Source: Pythium myriotylum (Eukaryota > Oomycota > Peronosporomycetes > Pythiales > Pythiaceae). Taken from it: DNA of 64,000 bases. Below, in pieces: positions 20,401-28,648 of this stretch. A model generated the notes under the pieces. The model did not search any database, was not told the DNA's origin, and saw only the letters and a list, made by a program, of their open reading frames with translations. Numbering within the stretch: the first letter of the stretch is position 1; each line of letters opens with the position of its first letter. The stretch is from assembly GCA_023091665.1 (NCBI GenBank), contig JALJCQ010000015.1:1550001-1614000 (forward strand). The letters run 5' to 3'. Position numbers and translations under genes: made by a program.

Positions 20401-22527
20401 GCGTTGTTCCGAGCGTACATGGAAAAATATCCGTTCTTTTGGCCAACCGCCTACTTTTTGATCAAGTGGGGCAAAGCCGCTGGGCTCATTCGACGCCGGT
20501 GCCTCGATGGAAGTAACGAAGGTTCAAGTATGTTTTTACCAGTTGGGTTTCTCTGGTTGTTTCTTAGATTTTGTCTGGAGCACGAGTTCGTCCAGCAGGT
20601 TGACTATCCTGATGATGCTTACCAGCATCCAGATACTCAGGACGAACTATCGTTCTGGACGCGGCTGCTACAGCGCTCACAGCAGCCATCCACATACCCT
20701 TCTGCAGCCGAGGTCATGCTTGCGTTTTTCGGGTTTTTCGGAAGCATTTCAACACCGCAGGGGTCATTTGGATTCACCGATCCTCTAGACCAACACAACG
20801 ACACCGAGTTGACAGCAGAGAACGTCGACATTTTCCGTGAACTGTGTTATGTTGCTCGCCACCAACTTTTGGTGTCCAATGGGGACCTCGAAGCCCTTCT
20901 CCGCCAACAACCTGACCATAGGCGAAGAATCACGCTCAGCCGAGCATTCAGTAAACATGTCCACAGATCGCCCGACTTTTTCGCTGCTAAAATCCTTCGC
21001 GAGTCGGGCGCTCTGTCGCGCGATGTCGCGCTTACTTTCTCTCGCCACCCTAATGCGCTGCGTCCGGACTTATATGTTGCCGATGTTACTGGAGATGGTG
21101 ATTCAGTGCGCCTTGTTGAGCAAAAAATTGAGAAAATCGAAGAAGAGCTCGGATCCCCACAAGTGCACAGCCAGACCAGAGGAATTCACCGCTCTGGTTG
21201 CACGCTGCTTCTCTTTGAAGGGGCATCTATGCAAACTGAGAAAGTGGCCTTTCAACGCTATTACGCTCCGCGTCATGCGCAGCACGAGTCGTTAGAACTC
21301 CACCAAGCGCACCTCCTCTGTTATCCGAGCGGTCGAGCGTGGCTTGAACATGCCATCGCATCATTTACGACGAAGTTTATCCGTCAGATGGTCAAATTGA
21401 CACATTTTGAGAAGTTGAATCCAGGAGTGCCATCTTCCAAGGCAATCGTGCGATTTGGTCACCACTATTTGATCCATTTGCCGTGGTCATTCCACGAGGA
21501 GTCGATATCTCATGCGACGATTGAAATGCTGGAGCAAGAATTTGAACGCGGGCGGGAGACGCGGGAGCTTTACGAGTCCGTCCTCGTCGCTCGCAAAGAG
21601 GCCAGGAGAGATGCTGCACGCCAGAAAGAACCATCAAGTGAATATAATATCACGTGGGAAGACGAGGTTCATGGTGGAGACGTGAGCGGCGACACCTCCA
21701 CGGAAACAAAGGATACCCCCCGCCCAAAACGTGCCCCTCTACCCCTACAGAAAGCAACGGCGATGACTCCTCGGGATCGTGGAGTTGCACATTCCTTTTA
21801 TCCAATGATTCCCCCTAGCCTGGTGACGTATTTGGATGACTTCGTGTGGAAACACCAAAACATGCGTTTGGCCGGGCAGAGTGAGTCGTACCAGGTTTCG
21901 ATTGTTCGCGACTCCTTGGAGTTCAACGTGCGGCTCACCCCGACTCTGCAGCGTGCCAAGATCAAGACGCGCGCGAACCGCTGGTTGAGTGCGACCCTAA
22001 AAATGCGACAGGAGCTGGTAGACGACCAATCCCGCATGGACGCGACCCCAGACGTACGGTTCTACGTATCAGGGAATGAAGATGTGCCGTCGTCCGACGA
22101 ACTGCACCAACTGCTCGAGCGCGCATGCGCGCAGGCTCCCGGCGGCTGCGGCGTTCTGGCCTTTCTCCCGTCTTCAGCCGACGAGTTGCCGCCTGTTCGG
22201 ATCAGCGACGAGCTCTTGCGCGAGGGTATCCAAGTGCAGAATGTCGTGAACGTGCGCCATGTGCGTTGCACGACGTTCGAGAAGGACGGTCTCTTGCTGC
22301 GTGTGTTGTCGGTGCGCGAGTTCACGTTTCCGAGCGCGGACCCGAGCGCAGGGTTCTTGCGCGTGACGCCCAAGACCGAGGTGGAGATGGTGATGCCGTC
22401 GCTGACGCCCAGCGCGCGCGTGGACGCGGGCTTCGCGCGGCGCTTTCTGCTCGCGGGCGTCGAGCTCGTCGAGTTCCTGCGCGAACGGGCGCGCGACGCG
22501 ATCGACGACGACGCCAACGAGGAATGA
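14488..22527 (+). CDS. Helicase-RdRP-nucleotidyltransferase fusion (RNA silencing)
   Basis: A single-exon gene of 2,679 residues. I chose the ATG at 14488 (MAAWRVDCRGC) because the earlier in-frame ATG at 14197 lies in the last intron of the upstream gene. In order: residues 8-11 and 80-83 hold CRGC and CPSC, a possible zinc site. Residues about 175-690 are a Dicer/RIG-I-type superfamily 2 helicase, with PTGCGKT at 205, DEAH at 310, LTASP at 342 and QSRGRARR at 657. Residues about 880-1,815 are a cellular RdRP, with PPKYLKRLG near 1,198, FTDGCGEI at 1,238 and the catalytic DLDGD at 1,526-1,530. Residues about 1,850-2,230 are a Cid1/Trf4-type nucleotidyltransferase: FGSS at 1,895, DLD at 1,908-1,910, third carboxylate E1960, and a PAP-associated segment near 2,095 (FTDPLDQHND). 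The last 450 residues are unrecognised. No RNase III or PAZ domain is present. It should copy RNA into double-stranded RNA for small-RNA production. Helicase-RdRP fusions are known in oomycetes and Dictyostelium; the third domain is the surprise. Confidence 0.93.
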   Translation: MAAWRVDCRGCTLPLAAPDHVEFLQENERSVHFGLRRSHFEELSDAGKLRSRHAPAAWSFTRRQQTHIKKSARVPSTLRCPSCDAKVGSEIVVEGWFQPEFLFDSKACDVAVEDERLSFSKFTELLRLLAERKLEHRVRSPTSSGESEVVKTRRPRPPPMVFPTSVSVRDYLMHTSTAKTLSTLRDYQMELLIGALLENTIVYLPTGCGKTLVAVHVISAFKNLNPGRKAVFLVPTVPLVTQQACYLRRESDLSVLELSGQNISHGNATPHQRRAKLDQADALVVTPQFFANMLFDRTVLLEEFCVLVFDEAHHAAGQHPYCNVLRRVQTIEAERRPRVVGLTASPFGQRVTQTSLFSNDVLLKLFNAYDAMLDTPIIAEDSKQLAEVFKKVEWITDEKTLAELELEASIKAHVLSLIDILATLVKLELNTRGFTNEDQPQPNQEVYALRGELSKLAEKLKVDGVDKNSAAKALTKHIRRVLMVIPRLAARSPAFLARSLLEFYNHEKDKTEHFYDLIKQVYVEKFAPVLARLAEIPAYDELSSKVRKVASIVEKAGFDGHSRAIVFVHQRKTAEWLVDAFAKIPVLEALKPTKFVGHSGYEGMNREDEQRIVLEMFRKGTIRMLVATNVLEEGLDVPDCSLVVRFDGVIGMTSLVQSRGRARRSEGRFIVMGSKSSRQQFHEMVNVESALFELASKNASQLKSKNTTRELMKDLVGVQACTQGVEGSVIASDLAREEWTELDKKICVMFGPMISKSQLDHSPVLSAIQRVGFVEIDRVDTKLCLVALETSDKKLEGQDYTALYDRLCRNLSFRASRGSEMQNSDSFWIKMISTPPLGAQGNADLMAKVLAEEHNDPIIECVSLWRGRFVRQDTFEREEELSVRQHETYVAKTGTWLVCEVSQSLRVEFDLLSVHNRVVWIETKACGEWTVYFTLHSPPKIWETRQSSRVCDDFHMKSLSFAFHLRSTSINALRKELSDHDLDVRDTTMDVVSQPKPKSVIGPDEPLMVTAAKLSLLSSCCFAIGDSLPDAMLDLVRDLPNEDVQVQALLCFEPKSTTAEDLVEEFEAFVRNQEVALSGLSCVRRRVVFKAIVTPTRILFDKPELAPPNRVFRAFDSEHFLYVYFRDENRERADFSDDTIAERVRRILSEGIYIGRSHFRFLGCSLSQLRNASCIFTLLDPESVRRWMGDLNQINSPPKYLKRLGQSFSSSREAIKVHPDVLRYPAEDIKDDSGHYEFTDGCGEITRRAAQAVASKLNLYPFPSAFQIRLGGAKGVLVVSDFDDTTTSAKRSPPIGEYDVRLRKSMVKFTSPHHMLEIVAHSSAHSLASLTRQSVLILSALGIPDAVFMDLQDEFMECLAKMVVSDWLGLQEIRASVPPDQIRWLDMLYGDMYTDQTKIDLYHRQIIHAIYQYRLTNTVMRARIPVTKGRILMGVADFTGTLDYGEVFVQYSERDPSGASDLTRLIALDDVDVLVHRSPCHHPGDIRVLRCRGAGTVPQALRQLHDCIVFPTRGPRPHPDECTGGDLDGDVFTVIWDQRLVPPRSSIVPAMTLSHGLDAFAKEEEPRLPIDESRLIDFCLFALKHDILGPASNAHLAVSDIDAKYGCFATNALVLAEICAREVDCCKDPRHMDVVRTLSPSQYPDFMQNQEKPSYKSHKVLGKMYRRALALSDRTAPNFSGSCGGEIDESFLTDGYLKYKHTAALIYQDYKHTIRMMLKSCGAETEAELATGMIIEPASEYRADYFRFGERSRDAFYRTHRLFREEFERIYGSESDHTKRRVAAAWYVTAYGDKSEDRLLSFPWILADSLIVNKKIREQEWRQGWHDTGFREPEPSFDLEQLVACKLQLSILRELEERSGGLLAGYQERLQALTELRTAIQPNFNDIKAVKCVLFGSSAMLTFEPQSDLDVVVSGVDSLSQLKELAQFVKILDCVSNVKMRERTHVPVLSFSIDEVWSIEISLGRNGPRKTALFRAYMEKYPFFWPTAYFLIKWGKAAGLIRRRCLDGSNEGSSMFLPVGFLWLFLRFCLEHEFVQQVDYPDDAYQHPDTQDELSFWTRLLQRSQQPSTYPSAAEVMLAFFGFFGSISTPQGSFGFTDPLDQHNDTELTAENVDIFRELCYVARHQLLVSNGDLEALLRQQPDHRRRITLSRAFSKHVHRSPDFFAAKILRESGALSRDVALTFSRHPNALRPDLYVADVTGDGDSVRLVEQKIEKIEEELGSPQVHSQTRGIHRSGCTLLLFEGASMQTEKVAFQRYYAPRHAQHESLELHQAHLLCYPSGRAWLEHAIASFTTKFIRQMVKLTHFEKLNPGVPSSKAIVRFGHHYLIHLPWSFHEESISHATIEMLEQEFERGRETRELYESVLVARKEARRDAARQKEPSSEYNITWEDEVHGGDVSGDTSTETKDTPRPKRAPLPLQKATAMTPRDRGVAHSFYPMIPPSLVTYLDDFVWKHQNMRLAGQSESYQVSIVRDSLEFNVRLTPTLQRAKIKTRANRWLSATLKMRQELVDDQSRMDATPDVRFYVSGNEDVPSSDELHQLLERACAQAPGGCGVLAFLPSSADELPPVRISDELLREGIQVQNVVNVRHVRCTTFEKDGLLLRVLSVREFTFPSADPSAGFLRVTPKTEVEMVMPSLTPSARVDAGFARRFLLAGVELVEFLRERARDAIDDDANEE

Positions 22528-22842
22528 GAGGAGACGATGAAGCTTCCGTGGGGTGGACCACCTGAACTGGCGCCCGCAGCCTCGTCGCATTCCGCTGGCT
22601 CCCTTCCGAAACTGATTTGTCACATCTGGTTCGAAAAAAGAGGATTCTACAATAGAATGCCAAAATGTGAACTCATTATTTGGGTGTTTGAAGCACGTTT
22701 TGTCATTTCTAGCGCAGCAAACGGAAAAATCCAGATGCGAAGTGCTTGGTGCCGGCTCCGTCCGCCCTGTCGCTTCCGACCGAATGGTCAGCAGCAGCAC
22801 GTCGTCGTCGGTCGCTCGCTCAGTCTCCATTCCGCGATCGAC
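22528..22842. other. Intergenic gap, no gene seen
   Basis: This 315-bp interval lies between the RdRP fusion and the downstream kinase, both on the plus strand. It must hold the RdRP 3' end and the kinase promoter. I see no tRNA, repeat or convincing small frame in it. The long minus-strand open frame that crosses it continues over both genes and is a composition artefact. Confidence 0.4.
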
Positions 22843-23954
22843 ATGAAGGCAGCGCGCGTGGCGTTTCAATTGGCGGGGCGCCGCGCGGCGATGGTGCTGG
22901 CCGCGGGCTCGGCGCTGGCGGCGGTCGACGCGCGCGCCGAGGGCCGACCCCGCGACGCCCACGCCATGGTCGCGCAGCAGCCGCGCCACTGGGGCCCGTG
23001 GCCAGAGCTCAAGCGCGCCGCGCCGCCGTTGCCGCAGTGCGCAGACCTGCAACAACTCTACCGCGTCGACAGCGTCATCGGCCGCGGAGGCTTCGGTCTT
23101 GTCCACCAAGGACGCGACAAGAAGTCGGATGCACCCGTGGCCATCAAGCGCGTCTGCAAGCAGTCCACCTCCAAAGCGTAAGTAGACGACTCTGTCCGGG
23201 CCATGAGAACGCGCGCCGGGAACTGAACTCGTGTTCGTGGATCTCTTTCAGCAAGTTTCTCCAAGAGGTCGAGATTCTGCGCGCCATGAGCTGCCACGAC
23301 AACGTCGTCACCCTGTGTGAGGCCTTTGAGACCACGGACGCATATGTGTTGGTGACTGAACTCGTGGACGGCGAAGAGCTTTTCGACCATCTCGTCAACC
23401 ACGGTGTCTTTTCGGAGCGCCGCGCGCAGTCACTTGTGCGAGAAGTCGCTAGCACGCTTGCTTACCTTCACGAGAACGGTGTCGTCCACGGAGACCTCAA
23501 GCCCGAGAATATTCTCGTCACACGGGACGTTTCCCAGATGCGACTGATCGATTTCGGCCAGTCGTTCCGCGAGCATATCGTCACCGAACGCGCGCGGAGC
23601 CTCCGAAGTGGTGTCGCGACAATTGCGTATGCTGCTCCCGAAGTCATTCGTGCTACAACCTCTGATAAATCCCTGTCTACTGGCTACGCAATCGACATGT
23701 GGGGACTCGGTGTAATCCTCTTCATTTTGCTGTGTGGATTCCACCCGTTCGATCCGGATAACGACGCTGCTGACTCGGAGTTGGCGCAACGTATCGCTAG
23801 TGGTGCATTTGACACTGAGTCGCTGGAATGGAAGGAGTTACCGTCGTCTGCGAGAAACTTGATTGAGCACTTGCTTCAAGTGGATCCTCTTCGACGACTC
23901 TCGGCTAGCGAAGTGCTGAGCCATGAGTGGTTGGCGACGAATTCGGCGGTCTAA
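22843..23954 (+). CDS. CaMK-like protein kinase with atypical HGD catalytic loop and N-terminal targeting sequence
   Basis: Two exons, 22843-23177 and 23252-23954, around a 74-nt intron give 345 residues in frame. The first 35 residues (MKAARVAFQLAGRRAAMVL and an Ala-rich hydrophobic run) look like a mitochondrial presequence or signal anchor. The kinase domain has VIGRGGFGLVH, VAIKRV, LVTELVDGEELFDHL, then VVHGDLKPENIL in place of the usual [15 protein letters not shown], an APE motif and DMWGLGVILFILLCGFHPF. The layout is that of calcium/calmodulin-dependent or DAP-type kinases, without EF hands or an obvious regulatory tail. The missing Arg before the catalytic Asp makes it a non-RD kinase, so activation-loop phosphorylation may not be needed. 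The Asp, Lys and DFG remain, so it is probably active. Location in mitochondria or the secretory route is an inference. Confidence 0.85.
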
Positions 23955-24039
23955 GGAACGCCCCACCTAGAGTTTGCATGTATATCCTTTAGAGTGTATA
24001 CTATCTAATCTATTCGATCTCGGTTAGAGTGGGATCTTT

Positions 24040-25988
24040 TCACTCCTTTTCGCTTCTTTTGCGTTTCTTGGACTTCTTGTCGTCGCCAACGTCACCTGGA
24101 TTTCGTTTTTTGGCTTTCTTGGTGTCGGGATCGACGTCGTCATCACGATGCTTCCTGCTCTTCTTTTGCGACTTCTGCTTCTTTGAATCATCACCATTCT
24201 TAGCTTCCATCTCAGGATGACCATTTTCTTCCTTCACGACGGATGCAGTACCAATCGTCCCGTCGTGGAGGAACGGGCAGCCATCTCCTCGGGAGCATGA
24301 CAGCGAATTCTGCCAGTTGTAGCAGATAGACTGGAATCGCTTTTGATAGTCCGAGTGAGCAGTTGACACCGATGCTACTGCCACTACATCTGCCTTGTCA
24401 GGTACACTGGAATCACTTCCTTCTGTGTGAGCGAACCGACAGGAAGTGCCACGGGTGCATCGACCTCGTTGAAAGTTCTTGCAAATGGATATTGTCGGAA
24501 CAACTGCGGGCGATGGTGCCTCTAATCCCACGTCACTCGCGTCAACGTGACGATAGCGGCAAGCAGCCCCACGCTTACACTTTCCTTGCAGATAATTCTG
24601 GCATACTGGGGGATTCTCGTGCGATGCCCCTGGCTCTAATGCACCGGGTTCAAACGTCTTGGCATTTGATGCAGCGACCGTCATTGACTTATCCTCTGTA
24701 ACACCCTCGATGTGACGGAAGCGACATGACTCGCCACGCTTGCAGGTCCCCTTCTGGTAGTTCAAACAGACTGGAATGTCAGGCGAAGCATCAGGAGAGG
24801 CCCCAGAGATAGAAGTCGGTTGAGAAGGCGATCCAATGGGGGGGACACGTGACGACACACGATCCTCAGCCCCTTGTCCGGTATCATGACGATACTTGCA
24901 CTTATCGCCTCGTTTGCATTTCCCTTTCAGAAAACTCTGGCACACCGGTGTGTGATCTTCGGAAGCTACATCCGCTACGCGAGATTCAGGAAGATTGGAA
25001 GATATTGAAATTGCAGGCGTTGGCGCAGTGGTGGCGGCATCTACATGCAGAAACTTGCACTTGTCCGCACGCTTACATTTTCCCTTGAGAAAGCTTTGAC
25101 ATAGAGGAACAGCCGAATCGTTGGTAGAGTGGGAGCTGGATCCAATCACCGGAGCGGCTGTTGCTTGAATTGGTTCAGCATGTAACAGCAAATCGGCATC
25201 TTGTGTACTGAGAATGTGTGCAAACTTGCATTCGTCGCCTCTTGGGCACTCTCCAGACTGGAAGCGGTGGCAGACACCTTTTTTCAATTTGCGCTGCAAC
25301 TCATCTCGCGCCTTCTCCGTGGCCTCATCGCGAGATCCGTAATCAATATTCATGGGTCGACCCATGACAATCATGCCATCCAATCGCACGGCCTTTTCAC
25401 ATGCTCCTCCGTCGTAAAATTGAACATATCCAAAGCCTCGGAACTCTTTCGTTTCAATGTGTTCAGCGAATCGCACAGCCTTGATATCACCACACGCTTC
25501 AAACACTTTGCGAAGCACAGGCTCTGATATACCGTATGCTAGGTTACCGACATAAATGGTCGTACAACCTGTTGGGCATGGGCCGAATACTTTCGCCGGG
25601 CGACGCACCGCTGGAGTTGAGTGTTCCTCTGACACACTCCCGTTCTCGGTCTTCGGTTGCAGGAAGCGTACGTTCAAGACAAGATTGTCCCATTTCTATC
25701 GCCACACCAATCCAAAACTGTCACCAAAGATTAGCTCGTAGCATCCGACGTCCTCTCACGCACCGTTTGGTTCATCCGGCTCACTGCTTCCAGGGCATTG
25801 ACATACTCGCTGAACGTGAGGAAGCCAAAGCCTTTGGATTTCCCCGTCTTGTTGTCGTAGACCACTTTGGACTGAAACATTTCCCCGAACTCGCGGAACT
25901 TCTCGTAGAGCGCATTATCGTCCACGTAGGATGGTATGCCAGCCACGAAGACCTTGTTCCGGTCGCGCCAGAGGTTGTCGCCTCCCAT
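24040..25988 (-). CDS. RNA-binding protein with two RRMs and seven CCCH zinc fingers
   Basis: Exons 25988-25764 and 25695-24040, with a 68-nt intron carrying a GCTAATC branch site, give 626 residues. RRM1 (NKVFVAGIPSYVDDNAL, KGFGFLTF) is split by the intron. RRM2 follows at TTIYVGNLAYG with RGFGYVQF. Then seven CCCH fingers appear in a row, for example FQSGECPRGDECKFAH, FLKGKCKRADKCKFLH, YQKGTCKRGESCRFRH and FQRGRCTRGTSCRFAH, the last being the variant WQNSLSCSRGDGCPFLH. Linkers are Ser/Thr rich. The tail is Lys rich (DKKSKKRKRSEKE), a likely nuclear localisation or nucleolar signal. The combination points to nuclear RNA processing, but I cannot name an orthologue. The near-identical fingers suggest recent internal duplication. 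It converges on the kinase gene with an 85-bp gap. Confidence 0.85.
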
Positions 25989-26264
25989 CGGTGATGATTG
26001 GCAACGCCCAGCCAACAGACACAGATGATCTCGCTATTACTCTATTGACTCGATTAGGTACGTACAGTTAAGTTCGCATTCGATCTTGAAGAGGCGTGGA
26101 AAATGTTGGCACGTTCCGTGCACATGCATCGCCACTGCGATGGTGCCTCAATACGAAAGAGCCGCCGAATCCGTTCCATACTTGGTGCATCTTTTGAGCA
26201 GAGCAGAAACTGACTTCTATCGGCCTCGGCATTTCTCATTTGAACCAGTGTCGTAACGATTCTG

Positions 26265-26531
26265 ATGAACGACACCGAGGACTTGTGCGGATGCCTCGCC
26301 TGCGCTGCGCTATGCGGTGTGTGCTGCGTAGCAGCCGCCGAGGAGGACAAGAGAGAACGCGAGCGAGCAGCAGTAGTGGGGTATAATCAGCTCAAGGCAC
26401 CGATGATACAGGTCCAGCCTGTGGTAGTGGCCTCGCCGAGAACTCAGAAGGCGTACTACGAGGATTTTGCTCGGACGCAACGCGAGACACGCAAAACGAC
26501 CAAGCGTTCAGCACCATCAGCGTATTATTGA
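26265..26531 (+). CDS. Small protein with Cys-rich N terminus
   Basis: An 88-residue open frame starts MNDTEDLCGCLACAAL and continues with GVCC, so seven cysteines fall within 20 residues. After that comes a charged, Tyr-ending tail (SAPSAYY). The Cys cluster without matching His or acidic residues resembles small palmitoylated or CYSTM-like membrane-associated peptides more than a zinc finger. It sits alone between the RRM-CCCH gene (divergent) and Psf2 (convergent). There is no paralogue in the window. Coding status rests on composition and spacing only. Confidence 0.45.
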   Translation: MNDTEDLCGCLACAALCGVCCVAAAEEDKRERERAAVVGYNQLKAPMIQVQPVVVASPRTQKAYYEDFARTQRETRKTTKRSAPSAYY

Positions 26532-26630
26532 TTTAGTTCAGGCCACAACACAGCTGCGATTGAGAAAGCAACTGCAAGCCGACGCTCGAAGGTAGGCGAC
26601 GACTTGGGTAGACTATGAAGTGACATGAGG

Positions 26631-27764
26631 TTATCGGAAACGCCGGAGGCGTGGAACAGTACTTCCATCGGCTAAAACAATGATCAGAAAACTGAATCGT
26701 GCAATAGCTGAATCGAAACCACATTTACCTGATAAGGAATCGGAATACAACTGACTCTGCGACTGGCTAGCTCCACCATCGTCATTTTCGTCGTTCAGTT
26801 TTGAGAGCCGATAGAACTTGTTCAGTGACTGTGGTCCAAATCATGTCAAGAAATGAAAATTAACGATGACCGAGTTAATACAGATCGTACTCCGATCATA
26901 AACTGTCGGATCGAGTTGATTTCGAGTGCGGAGACATTCGTCATCTGACAACACATCACATCAAGATTGGATCAACGACTGTCTTATACTGCAAAGCTTA
27001 CCTGGATAGCGAAGGCGGTGCCACCATTTTGAACATCATTGGCAATTCGGTAAAGACCATTGCGGATTTTGTCCTGGCGCACATTTTGTATGTCCTCCAG
27101 AAGCGACCTTATGTGTTCAACTTGATCAATGTCATCTGCAGCACTGCATATAATAGGCAAGATATGATTAAGCGTGCAATGATGGTCGGAAACCATAATC
27201 AGTAACATCTCTGACTGTTTGAAAAGCAATGAAGCAATCTCGAGATAATGGAAAGGTAGTTCCTCAAATACGTCGCCCTCTTTTTCCCGTTCGAGGCGGC
27301 GGACGAGGAAATCTGAGACAGCCACGACCCAAGTGTTCATATCAAATGTGACGTGAACGTTTGCAATCAATCAGATGCTACTAACCGACTGAGAACCAAT
27401 GTGGCTCGACGATACGACACTTGTTGAGTTGCTTGAGCATCACTGCGAGCCACAGCGGCACTCGCGTTGTGATTCCTGGTTGGAAAGGACCAAAATCACC
27501 CTATACGGATACGTGTATGCTCAGGGAGCCGTCCGTTGGCAAAGTCGTTCAAAACCACTTTCCCCAATGAAGTTGAGCACTCCGTCATTCTCGCGGACCC
27601 CAAAGTGCGGAACAACGTCGATGAGCTCCTGCTCCGCCTGCATATCCCAGTACCCCTCGCCTTCAGCACCTAGCTCTCTGCAAAAGGATCACACAACAAC
27701 CGACCAGAAACTCCATCTCGCTGGCCGACAGTCGGCTCCATGCTGGCGCCGTCGTGGTCGACAT
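26631..27764 (-). CDS. PSF2: GINS complex subunit Psf2 (DNA replication)
   Basis: This gene is split into short exons that need assembly. Exons on the minus strand: 27764-27705, 27637-about 27563, 27500-27386, 27312-27216, 27143-27002, 26944-26891 and 26828-26631. The translation follows Psf2 along its length: SEMEFL, then [65 protein letters not shown], then [14 protein letters not shown] and [14 protein letters not shown] (Sld5-Psf1-Psf2-Psf3) joins Cdc45 and MCM to form the replicative helicase in the nucleus. All junctions are GT-AG except the one after FIG near 27563, where no in-phase GT donor is visible. The end of the last exon is also uncertain: it either reads on to the stop at 26631 or splices at GTAAAT near 26733. 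Length is about 220 residues, close to the family's usual 180-230. Confidence 0.85.
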
Positions 27765-28648
27765 TTGCAGATATCAATTTGGCGCGCAAACCCATGACGA
27801 GAACAGTCTTACCTTTCTAAAACGATTCATAGGATCCGGATCCTCTAAAATATGATACCGCACCAAGGGCTCCCAGCGAGACTGTGACATGTGACAGCTC
27901 TGGTGGTGTGGAGCGATCGGAGATCAGTTAAGGCTGCCGCGATGTACGCGCTCTACTCCCTCCATTGGGCTTTCGTCTTCGATTCGATGCACGAACTCCA
28001 TACGACTGCGCGGAGATGGTCCCAATGCCTGGAGTGCAAAATTCCTCTTTCGCGTCGTAAATGGACTGGTTGCTCATCCTCCGTGTAGCCACTTCGTGAG
28101 GAGTCACTTCACTTCGAGTTCTCCCTCGCCGTCGGCGGTCGGTTCTCGGTTGGAGATGCCTCACGCACTGTACATAATCACGCCTGATGAGCCCGCTCAC
28201 TGTGTTTATTTTATTGGTGCTTCGAAAGCCTGTGATTCTTGTGGGCAGCTCTGAATTTTTCTGCTAACAAACACAGACGACTCATCGGGCCACCTGACTT
28301 CGGAGAACGTGTCGTCTCGAGACTGCTTGCCACCTCGACTAGGACGTCGCGTTCGTCGGCCATCGGTGGCCATCAACCCTACGCCTCTTCCATCGTGTCG
28401 GATGAGATTTCTTTCGCGGCAGAGAGTCCTTCTCTCACTTCCTCCTCCTGAGACTGGAGGGGTAGGCAAAGAGTAACGCGACGAAACGCTCCAGCTGATT
28501 CGGCTGAAATCGCTGTAGGTATCGCCCCTGGAGGGACCACCATGCGAAGGTAGGTACGGCCGAGTGGCTGACTGACTGACTGGGGAAGAAGAGGAGGAAG
28601 AGGAGACGGACGATCTTGAAGCCGCCACTCTCGTTTGCAGCCACTAGG
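27765..28648. other. Intergenic region between divergent genes, nothing clear
   Basis: 884 bp separate the Psf2 start from the PX-protein start. Short open frames on both strands here are Ser/Arg rich, lack family features and overlap each other, so I leave them out. Two GGATCC-type palindromes occur near 27834-27842. The last 100 bp are GA/GAA rich on the plus strand, which may be 5' leader of the PX gene. No tRNA or repeat family is visible. Confidence 0.35.

Noticed and set aside
22174..23109. 311-residue minus-strand frame crossing the RdRP end and the kinase start
   Set aside because: Crosses two well-supported genes and an intergenic gap; Arg/Ala composition typical of antisense of GC-rich coding DNA.
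28206..28628. Ser-rich 140-residue minus-strand frame upstream of the PX gene
   Set aside because: Low complexity, overlaps the PX leader and has no splice or domain support.
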